Below are positions 1 through 4,684 of a stretch of 5,667 bases of DNA, piece after piece. Both the position numbers and the translations under genes were made by a program. Source of the stretch: DASSFZ01 sp036514635 (GTDB lineage: Bacteria > Chloroflexota > Anaerolineae > Fen-1058); assembly GCA_036514635.1 (NCBI GenBank), contig DATBWU010000180.1, positions 1 through 5,667 of the forward strand. The letters run 5' to 3'. How positions within the stretch are numbered: the first letter of the stretch is position 1; each line of letters starts with the position of its first letter. Under the pieces are notes generated by a model that did not search any database, was not told where the DNA came from, and saw only the letters and a program-made list of their open reading frames with translations.

Positions 1-59
1 CTAGCGTAAGTAATGCGCATTCAGGGCCGGTCTCGTTGAATCAGATGCGATTTTGCACG
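1..59. repeat. Left terminal inverted repeat of the IS
   Basis: Aligned with the reverse complement of 1820-1878, 48 of 59 bases are identical by hand count. The outer 9 bases (CTAGCGTAA), the block around 18-24, and the inner blocks TCGTTGAATCAGA and TTTTGCACG are conserved. Bases 25-29 are the most divergent. The repeat also encodes about the last 18 residues and the stop codon of the transposase. Confidence 0.9.
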
Positions 60-1776
60 GTTGATGGAAGCCCAAGGGCAGTTGGATGGCGGGTACGCCA
101 TGCAGTGTGAAGGCAGCTCCCGGCAGGGCACTGCGCGGGCCGAACAGGAGGCTGGTGCCGCTGGCGGTGTGTTGCACGAGGGCCGCCGAGTTGGCTGCCA
201 CCCGTACCAGGGCCTTGGGGCTGCCCAGGGTGCGGGTCAGGTTCGGCGTGGGCGCGGCAGCGCAGGTCTTCAGCCAGGGTTGGCGCCAACGCACGACGTT
301 GGCCGCTAGCCCGGTGAACAGCACCTGCAATCGAATGCCAGCCGGCGCACGGCTCATCAGATGCTGGACGAAGAAGGTGCCGTTCATTTCTTTGTTGCCC
401 GCCTCAATCGTCTGGCGGGCATTGTACTGGGCAAACCACTCGACCAACTTCGGCGCCGGGCCGGCGCGCACCAGCGTGGCGTACTTGAAGGTGCGACCCA
501 CCTTGAAGCGCTCCAACGCCACCGTCAGCGGATAGGGACACCCATGCAGTTGCTGTTCGCCGATCAGCGCCATCTCGGCATTGTCACCCACCTTCTCCCA
601 GGCCGCGCCGCGCGGCAGGTGTGCGCGCAAGGCGGTGGTGGTCCGGCCGTTGGGCGCCTTGCTGTTGGGCGCGTAGCCCATCTCCAACAGCCAGGTGAGA
701 TTCTCGCCCGACGCGAAGCCGGCATCCGCGCGCGCTTCAATCTCGGGCGCGTTGGGGTTGGTCTCATTGTCGGCGGCCAACTGCGCCTGCCAGGTGTGCA
801 GGGCCACCAAGGCAGCTTCCTGTTCCGTCAACCGAGCTTGATGCGCTGCCAGAACGCGCGCGGCTTGGGCGATCTGCTCGGCGAGGCGCGGCAGGCGTTT
901 CTGCCAACCGTCGGCCTGCGTCTGCAAACGGGCCTGTTTTCCCTGGGAAATTGGCCCGTTCAGCACCTGCTCAGCGTGGTAGCGTTTGCCGATCAGGGTT
1001 GTGTGCGTCTGCTGCAAGCGCTGAAGCTTCGCCTGTTGGTGATCGGTCAACCGCCGGGTGCGCGCGATGGCGGTGCGCTGCGCTTCGATCCGCTGGCTCA
1101 CCAGTTGCGGGCGGCGGCGTGGGCGGACCCCGGTCTGCGCCTCGGCGGCGTGCAACAGTTCCTGCAAGCAGGCACTCGACACCGTGTCCCCAGGATGATG
1201 GAACCCGGCCAGCCAGACCCGTGTGCTTGCGGGTGGCGAGAGCGACACGCGCGCCAACTGATACCCCAGGCGCACTTGATCGTTCATCCATCCAAAGGCC
1301 GCCTCCGGATAGGTGGTGCTGGTGGCACTGACGCCTTGGCCCATCAAATCAAAGTCGTACACCAGCCGCTGGCTGCGCCGCGCCACTTCCTGCACCGTTG
1401 TCTCGATGAAGGGCCGACTGAAGGCGGCGATGGCCGCTTCCACGGCGCTGACGGTGGCGGCGTCACACGCCGCCAGGGTGCGGCCGACGGTGGTGTAGTG
1501 CGCAAAGTGGCCCAGCCCCCAAGCCCGCGCCACCACCGCATCGGGCGCCAAGGGGCGCGGTCCGTGATTGAGGTCTTGCAGATGTTCGATGCCGCTCATG
1601 ATCCCGGCCAGAAATTCAATCAGCTTCGCCTGTGGGGCAAAGTCATGCGTCTTCTGCGTGATCGGACCGTGCCGCAACCGGTCCAGCAGCCCGTGTTGTT
1701 GCAAGAACTCCCCAAAGGCGACGAGCATTCCATGTTCGGTGTTGGTGATCGGCCAGTCTGGCGACGATGTGCTCAC
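1..1776 (-). CDS. IS1380-like DDE transposase, 591 aa
   Basis: This is the enzyme that would cut and paste the surrounding IS. The DDE residues can be placed as follows: the first Asp in YDFDLMGQG (D141 or D143), the second in RADAGFASGENL (D351), and the Glu in YNARQTIEAGNKE (Y451, R454, E458). The Y-x2-R-x3-E spacing is that of the IS4 superfamily, and the E-x3-K-E that follows resembles IS1380 (DDE group 1) rather than classical IS4. Residues about 225-335 are a long, Gln/Arg/Leu-rich, probably coiled-coil stretch between the first two Asp residues, which helps explain a length above the roughly 450 residues usual for IS1380. The start is GTG at 1776-1774, with GGAGG 8 bases upstream. The stop, TAG at 3-1, is part of the terminal CTAG. 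No frameshift or premature stop is seen. The family assignment is tentative; membership of IS4-superfamily DDE transposases is fairly sure. Confidence 0.85.
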   Translation of the reverse strand: MSTSSPDWPITNTEHGMLVAFGEFLQQHGLLDRLRHGPITQKTHDFAPQAKLIEFLAGIMSGIEHLQDLNHGPRPLAPDAVVARAWGLGHFAHYTTVGRTLAACDAATVSAVEAAIAAFSRPFIETTVQEVARRSQRLVYDFDLMGQGVSATSTTYPEAAFGWMNDQVRLGYQLARVSLSPPASTRVWLAGFHHPGDTVSSACLQELLHAAEAQTGVRPRRRPQLVSQRIEAQRTAIARTRRLTDHQQAKLQRLQQTHTTLIGKRYHAEQVLNGPISQGKQARLQTQADGWQKRLPRLAEQIAQAARVLAAHQARLTEQEAALVALHTWQAQLAADNETNPNAPEIEARADAGFASGENLTWLLEMGYAPNSKAPNGRTTTALRAHLPRGAAWEKVGDNAEMALIGEQQLHGCPYPLTVALERFKVGRTFKYATLVRAGPAPKLVEWFAQYNARQTIEAGNKEMNGTFFVQHLMSRAPAGIRLQVLFTGLAANVVRWRQPWLKTCAAAPTPNLTRTLGSPKALVRVAANSAALVQHTASGTSLLFGPRSALPGAAFTLHGVPAIQLPLGFHQPCKIASDSTRPALNAHYLR

Positions 1777-1794
1777 AGGCGGTTCCTCCGCCTG
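1776..1794 (-). promoter_or_regulatory. Hairpin presenting the transposase ribosome binding site
   Basis: On the minus strand, CAGGCGG (1794-1788) and CCGCCTG (1782-1776) are perfect complements separated by a 5-base loop, AGGAA. The Shine-Dalgarno sequence GGAGGA straddles the stem and loop, and the last stem base is the G of the GTG start codon. In the mRNA this would partly hide the initiation region. The stem is directly seen; a role in limiting transposase synthesis is inferred. Confidence 0.6.
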
Positions 1795-1819
1795 CGAGGC
1801 TACCGCCAGTCGGGCCGGG

Positions 1820-1878
1820 CGTGCAAAATTGCGTCTGATTCAACGAAACGCCGTCTGAATGCACATTCGTTACGCTAG
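1820..1878. repeat. Right terminal inverted repeat of the IS
   Basis: This is the partner of the repeat at 1-59 and ends in CTAG at 1875-1878. It lies upstream of the transposase start and would be expected to carry the transposase promoter, but I see no convincing -35/-10 pair: a TTGAAT (minus strand, 1843-1838) has no acceptable -10 hexamer 17 bases downstream. Confidence 0.9.
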
Positions 1879-1900
1879 TATCGCCCCAAGATGAGAGACG

Positions 1901-2206
1901 TGGAGTTGATCCGGTTCTGTGGACACCCTCAGGCTAGTGTGAAAGGAGTTCACGATTCCGAGAACACATCCCGCATATCCACCGGAATACAGGCAACAAC
2001 TCATCGAGCTGGTCAGAGCCGGTTGTGGCGCCGAGGAGCTCGCCCACGGATTTGAGCCTACGGCGCAGACAATCCGCAACTGGGCCGAGTAGGCCGACCT
2101 GGACGACGGTCGTCACCACGACGGTTTGACCACCGCCGAGCGCGAAGAACTGGCTCGCGTGCGGCGCGAGAATAAACAGCTGCGCCTGGAACACGAAATC
2201 CTGGCA
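1901..2206 (+). mobile_element. Truncated IS3-family element, left end only
   Basis: The segment starts near TGGAGTTGATCCGGTTCTGT, which has the TG start and general look of an IS3-family left end, followed by the orfA remnant. Homology to OrfA stops at about 2206. No orfB (integrase-core DDE) and no right terminal repeat are found, so most of the element is missing. The exact left boundary is approximate. It lies 22 bases from the end of the complete IS. Confidence 0.65.
1955..2206 (+). pseudogene. IS3-family transposase OrfA, broken
   Basis: Read from 1955, the frame gives IPRTHPAYPPEYRQQLIELV followed by a helix-turn-helix segment (GAEELAHGFEPTAQTIRNW), then a leucine-rich charged helix ending in RRENKQLRLEHEILA, the classic OrfA layout in which the helix normally continues. 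Three lesions are seen. The expected ATG is ATT (1955-1957), although a good AAGGAG sits just upstream at 1943-1948. A TAG (2090-2092) stands where relatives would have a sense codon, probably CAG (Gln). The homology breaks off after EILA at 2206. The frame stays open beyond this but the residues change character. OrfA in intact elements binds the ends and is fused to OrfB by frameshifting; this copy cannot do so. Confidence 0.75.
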
Positions 2207-2471
2207 GATTCTCCCGACCCAGCACCTGCGGTGTGGGCAGGTGTGCCCTTTCGGGGAAAGCCGCGGCCTGTTCTCAGTGCGGAGCAGCTCTCCGAGACCC
2301 CGCCCGAGACGCCCACGCCCACTGCGACGGAAAGCGAAGACGCTTCACCTCAGTTTGACCCCCTCGGCGACCGATGCGCCCTCGCCCACGGTTACTCCCA
2401 CGGAGACGTCGAAAGTGACGCCGACGGCCCCGCCGACGCTCGGCCCGGTCGAGCGCAAGATCTTGTCCTGA
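2207..2471 (+). pseudogene. Frameshifted Thr/Pro-rich C-terminal remnant
   Basis: Two neighbouring frames carry the same kind of low-complexity text. The frame continuing from the OrfA remnant reads SETPPETPTPTATESEDASPQ and then turns into unrelated residues. The next frame over reads TPSATDAPSPTVTPTETSK and ends KILS-stop (TGA 2469-2471). A single extra base, for instance in the C5 run at 2359-2363, would join them. This looks like the 3' end of a gene for a secreted or membrane protein with a Thr/Pro-rich linker or tail, cut by the IS3 element and then frameshifted. The parent protein cannot be identified. Alternatively it is merely GC-rich DNA with biased codons, but the agreement of composition across the frame switch argues for a real relic. 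Confidence 0.45.
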
Positions 2472-2479
2472 GCTGAACA

Positions 2480-2923
2480 CTACCTGGAGAGGAGGGCCTG
2501 GAGATACTCGCCCGGCGTACAGGCGATGATCGGGAGGATCGCCTTCCGCTGCTCTTCACCCAGGAAATGCCGGCGGTCGAGGGTGATCAAGTGCGTCGCA
2601 TGGGCCGCCTGAGCCGCGGCGAGCACGTGCGCGTCTTTAGGAGCTACGATCCTGATCGCTGCTTCCATCTGCGCCAGGCTCGGCGCCGGGGCCACGGTCG
2701 GATCCATAGCGACGATCATGTGATAGAAGCGCAGCAGAACGGCCTCACCCAGCTTCTCGCGAATGTTGCGCTCAGCCTCGCGCAGAACCAGACGTGTCAC
2801 CAGGGCTTTCGCCTTCCCCACGCGGCAGTAATCCAGCACCAGGGCCGATCCGCCTTCAGGCGCCGCGGAGGCGGCAATGATGGCGCTCGCGTCCAGGAAG
2901 AGGCGCGGCGGCTTCTCCCCCAC
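2480..2923 (-). CDS. PIN-domain toxin (VapC-like ribonuclease), 147 aa
   Basis: The protein is a single PIN domain, the fold of VapC-type toxins that cleave RNA (often tRNA or rRNA) with a divalent metal. Acidic residues fall where the family needs them: D11 in LFLDASAI, E49 in VLREAERN, D97 in PKDAHVLAAA and D116 in ITLDRRHF. All four are present, so it is probably active. The start is GTG (2923-2921), only 3 bases after the antitoxin stop codon. A GGGGAG about 8 bases upstream lies inside the last antitoxin codons, suggesting translational coupling. The stop is TAG (2482-2480). Both the length and the partner fit a toxin-antitoxin pair. The PIN call is strong; the RNA target is unknown, and PIN proteins of this type without proven toxicity also exist. 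Confidence 0.85.
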   Translation of the reverse strand: MGEKPPRLFLDASAIIAASAAPEGGSALVLDYCRVGKAKALVTRLVLREAERNIREKLGEAVLLRFYHMIVAMDPTVAPAPSLAQMEAAIRIVAPKDAHVLAAAQAAHATHLITLDRRHFLGEEQRKAILPIIACTPGEYLQALLSR

Positions 2924-2926
2924 CGA

Positions 2927-3199
2927 TCAGCTCCCCAGCAGTTTGCGAGCCTTCCTCGCCACTCGAGGATCGATCTTGTCCTCTTCGAGGAAAGTCTCGA
3001 TCTCGCGCGCATCGTACTTCCGCAGCAGCTGACTCCCATCGACCACGCGCAGGGGCGTGATCTCGATCCGGGCGCCTTTGAGGGTCATCTGCAGGAGAGT
3101 CTCCTCGTCGATGCCCAACCGCTGGCGGAAGTCAGCGGGAATCGTGATCTGTCCCCTGCCGTGCGGCTTGACCAGGCGCGTCAGGTGATCCGTTGCCAT
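2927..3199 (-). CDS. AbrB/MazE-type antitoxin, 90 aa
   Basis: The N-terminal half (about residues 9-50) is a SpoVT/AbrB swapped-hairpin DNA-binding domain with the typical GRGQITIPADFRQRLGI core and the following beta strand (ARIEITPL). The C-terminal half (about 55-90) is charged (KYDAREIETFLEEDKIDPR) and is the likely toxin-binding tail. Such proteins neutralise the partner toxin and repress their own promoter. ATG (3199-3197) is preceded by GAGGAG 4 bases upstream, which supports this start. It is the first gene of a two-gene operon with the PIN toxin. Assignment to the AbrB superfamily is confident; the antitoxin role follows from its position and the partner. Confidence 0.85.
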   Translation of the reverse strand: MATDHLTRLVKPHGRGQITIPADFRQRLGIDEETLLQMTLKGARIEITPLRVVDGSQLLRKYDAREIETFLEEDKIDPRVARKARKLLGS

Positions 3200-3239
3200 T
3201 GGCTCCTCTCAATCTTAGATATCCTGATTTTCTGAAAGT

Positions 3240-3268
3240 ATGATAGTGCGAGTCCGCGGCGACGTCAA
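3240..3268 (-). promoter_or_regulatory. Sigma70-type promoter of the toxin-antitoxin operon
   Basis: On the minus strand, TTGACG (3268-3263) and TATCAT (3245-3240) are separated by exactly 17 bases, each hexamer matching 5 of 6 consensus positions. Transcription would start near 3233, leaving a leader of about 35 bases before the antitoxin ATG. In that leader an imperfect dyad, AATC...GATATC...GATT (3211-3229), is a possible site for autorepression by the AbrB-type antitoxin; the dyad is weak. Confidence 0.65.
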
Positions 3269-3522
3269 GGCCTCAATTCCCGACGAAACCACAACGAGGC
3301 CGGGGGGCTACACTGTGGCTTCCGCGCGGAACGATAGAGATGGCTCCCTTCCAAGGGTGGGAGCCAAAGGATGGAGAAGCGCCGCGGAGCATTAGCTTGC
3401 TGGCGACGGAGAATCGACCGAAGATGGGCGAGGGGATTGGAGGAGGTGGGTGGAGGGAGTCGAACGGCCGGGGAGGGGGGCAGTCTTGAATTCGCGACGA
3501 GGGGAACCCGTGAGAATCACTG
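3269..3522. other. Gene-free spacer between TA operon and cassette
   Basis: I find no gene that I can support here. The stretch holds a hairpin at 3341-3366, a very purine- and G-rich tract at about 3431-3480, and, on the minus strand within it, CGTTCGACTCC followed by CTCCACCCACCTCC, which resembles the T-loop and 3' end of a tRNA but lacks its pairing partner. No integron integrase and no convincing attI or second attC is seen before the cassette boundary at 3523. Confidence 0.5.
3341..3366. repeat. Inverted repeat, 8-bp perfect stem
   Basis: TGGCTCCC (3341-3348) and GGGAGCCA (3359-3366) are exact complements around a 10-base loop; inside, CCCTT/AAGGG gives an alternative fold. No run of T follows on either strand, so it is not a standard intrinsic terminator. 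It could be an operator or a dispersed palindrome; the function is unknown. Confidence 0.5.
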
Positions 3523-3529
3523 GTTGGGC
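3523..3529 (+). repeat. Cassette left boundary core site GTTGGGC
   Basis: The site fits the integron core consensus GTTRRRY, with recombination expected between G (3523) and T (3524). It is the exact reverse complement of the GCCCAAC box at 4465-4471. The same 7-mer also occurs by chance at about 650 and 664 inside the transposase, so the match alone is not decisive; its position just before the cassette gene is what makes it meaningful. Confidence 0.55.
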
Positions 3530-4527
3530 GCCAGGTCTAGCAATCATCGCGATCAGTACACCACAGAGAAAAAATGGCCGAACAAAAGCGCGATATGTGG
3601 AGTGAGTGGTTGCTGAACCGGCGATTTGGGGGCAATGCCGAGCAAATGAAAACCGTGATGGATTTCTTGTATCCGGTGCGCGACAAGGTTTTGCAACGTG
3701 CCAATTTGGGTGAAAACGAAACTCTGCTCGATATTGGATGTGGCGATGGGTTAATTGCCTTTGGCGCACTCGACAAAGCCCAGACAGTCAAGGTCATCTT
3801 TGGCGACATTTCGCAGGAGTTGCTCAATCATGCTCAAACTCTTGCGCAGAGTATCGGCGTTGTGGACCGTTGCCAGTTTATCTGCACGCCTGCCGAAGAC
3901 CTTTCAGCCATTGACAGCGCGTCGGTTGACGTAGTGACCACGCGCTCAGTGTTGATTTACGTTGCGGCAAAGCTGCAGGCATTCAGCGAGTTCTATCGCG
4001 TACTCAAGCCTCGAGGAAGGTTATCCATATTCGAGCCGATAAACAGATTTCGGTATCCCGAGCCAGAGCACATCTTTGGGGGCTATGACGTAACCCCGAT
4101 AGTTGAGATAGCGAAAAAGGTCAAAGCGGTTTATCACAGGCTTCAACCCCCCGATAGCGATCCAATGCTTGATTTTGACGAGCGCGATTTGGTGATGTTT
4201 GCAGAGAAAGCGGGCTTCGAGGAAATCCGTCTCGAATTGCAGGTTGAAATCAAGCCAAAGGATAATAATGTGAGCTGGGAAAGAATGTTGCGAGTAGCAG
4301 GTAACCCTAGAATCCCGACTCTGGAAGAAGCGATGCAGGCAACTCTAACACCAGCGGAGCAAGAAGCGTTTGTTGCACAATTGCGCCCGCTTGTAGAAGA
4401 TAAGCGAGGAGTAAGTCATTCAGCGTTGGCTTATCTTTGGGCAGTCAAATAAGATGGGTGTGCCGCCCAACCCGGCATGCAGCCAACCCGCTTCGCTGGC
4501 GCTCGCGGGCGGCTCACCTGATGGCCG
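3524..4527 (+). mobile_element. Integron gene cassette carrying a methyltransferase
   Basis: The segment has the anatomy of a mobile integron cassette: a left boundary at G^TTGGGC, a single gene with a short 5' leader (50 bases from boundary to ATG), and an attC-like recombination site just after the stop codon, in the standard orientation. When the segment is closed into a circle at these boundaries, the outer boxes become GCCCAAC and GTTGGGC, which are perfect complements, as expected for a cassette's own attC. The insert is less GC-rich than its surroundings (31 of 60 bases G or C at 3721-3780). No integrase gene and no second cassette are seen in the window, so it may be a lone cassette at a secondary site or the edge of an array. 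The boundaries are inferred from motifs. Confidence 0.65.
3574..4452 (+). CDS. Class I SAM-dependent methyltransferase, 292 aa
   Basis: The gene encodes a soluble enzyme that would transfer a methyl group from S-adenosylmethionine to an unknown acceptor. The Rossmann-fold signature is clear: motif I LLDIGCGDGL (residues 51-60), the ribose-binding acidic region VIFGDIS with D78, an adenine-pocket motif TPAEDL (105-110), the hydrophobic strand SVDVVTTRSVLIYV (117-130), and RVLKPRGRLSIFEP (142-155). An N-terminal cap (1-48, beginning MWSEWLLNRRFGG) and a C-terminal region (about 195-292) probably shape the substrate pocket. It resembles UbiE/MenG-like and small-molecule methyltransferases, but nothing fixes the substrate. 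ATG at 3574 has only a weak purine-rich RBS (AGAGAAAA), common for cassette genes. Lower GC than its neighbours and the attC site 12 bases after the stop TAA point to acquisition on an integron cassette. Expression probably depends on an upstream promoter that I cannot identify. Confidence 0.88.
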   Translation: MAEQKRDMWSEWLLNRRFGGNAEQMKTVMDFLYPVRDKVLQRANLGENETLLDIGCGDGLIAFGALDKAQTVKVIFGDISQELLNHAQTLAQSIGVVDRCQFICTPAEDLSAIDSASVDVVTTRSVLIYVAAKLQAFSEFYRVLKPRGRLSIFEPINRFRYPEPEHIFGGYDVTPIVEIAKKVKAVYHRLQPPDSDPMLDFDERDLVMFAEKAGFEEIRLELQVEIKPKDNNVSWERMLRVAGNPRIPTLEEAMQATLTPAEQEAFVAQLRPLVEDKRGVSHSALAYLWAVK

Positions 4528-4533
4528 TTAGAT
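4465..4533 (+). repeat. Integron attC (59-base-element-like) site, 69 bp
   Basis: The outer boxes match the attC consensus exactly: R'' GCCCAAC (4465-4471, RYYYAAC) and R' GTTAGAT (4527-4533, GTTRRRY). Between them lies an imperfect palindrome: GGC-AT (4474-4478) against ATGGCC (4521-4526), AGCC (4481-4484) against GGCT (4511-4514), and a central hairpin CCCGC (4487-4491)/GCGGG (4505-4509) around a variable loop. Unpaired bases on one arm, as in real attC sites, are seen in the L' side (CACCTG). The length is within the normal 57-141 bp. Its place 12 bases after the gene's stop codon and its orientation are those of a cassette. It should fold as a single bottom strand for IntI recombination. 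Confidence 0.75.
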
Positions 4534-4684
4534 GCCAGCAGAAGCCGATCCTGCGGATCAGCGTCGGGTTGGAGCCTACGATTAAGCCCCAGCAAGGCGT
4601 TGAATATCGCGGCATCCTACATCGGCGCTCCGTAACGGCGCCCAGTTGAACGAATATGTACGGGCAGAAGGCGTCGTCTGTGGA
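4534..4684. other. Spacer downstream of the cassette
   Basis: This spacer lies between two convergent genes. No further RYYYAAC box paired with a core site is seen, so there is no clear second attC. Two small hairpins exist: GATCC/GGATC (4547-4551/4555-4559) and GGCGC/GCGCC (4624-4628/4638-4642). Neither is followed by a T run on the strand that would need it. I see no gene. Confidence 0.45.

Larger units (their letters stand above)
1..1878 (-). mobile_element. Complete insertion sequence, IS1380-like DDE type
   Basis: The two ends of this segment are long inverted repeats of each other (1-59 and 1820-1878), and one transposase gene on the minus strand fills the space between them, so this is a complete, apparently intact IS. 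It begins at the first base of the window, so the left flank is not visible. Both ends finish in CTAG. The palindromic CTAG may be the tip of the element or a 4-bp target duplication; the sequence alone cannot decide. The family call rests on the transposase motifs (see the CDS). The direct neighbour on the right is a remnant of another element, which suggests an insertion hot spot. Confidence 0.85.

Noticed and set aside
361..1878. A 505-codon open frame on the plus strand across the insertion sequence
   Set aside because: It is antisense to the transposase, whose catalytic motifs are clear; long antisense frames are common in GC-rich genes. Its C-terminus resembles the transposase end only because of the inverted repeats.
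2567..3235. A 222-codon plus-strand frame over the toxin-antitoxin genes
   Set aside because: It is the complement of two well-supported genes on the minus strand and has no domain-like features.
3392..3827. Minus-strand frames of 125 and 96 codons overlapping the methyltransferase start
   Set aside because: They overlap the confident methyltransferase N-terminus and the cassette boundary and have no recognisable domain or good RBS.
4624..4642. GGCGC/GCGCC hairpin as a terminator for the convergent genes
   Set aside because: The stem has only 5 bp and no T run follows on either strand.
4534..4660. A second attC suggested by GTTGAAT (about 4598) and GTTGAAC (about 4645)
   Set aside because: These seven-base core matches are expected by chance, and no RYYYAAC box with an intervening palindrome is found.
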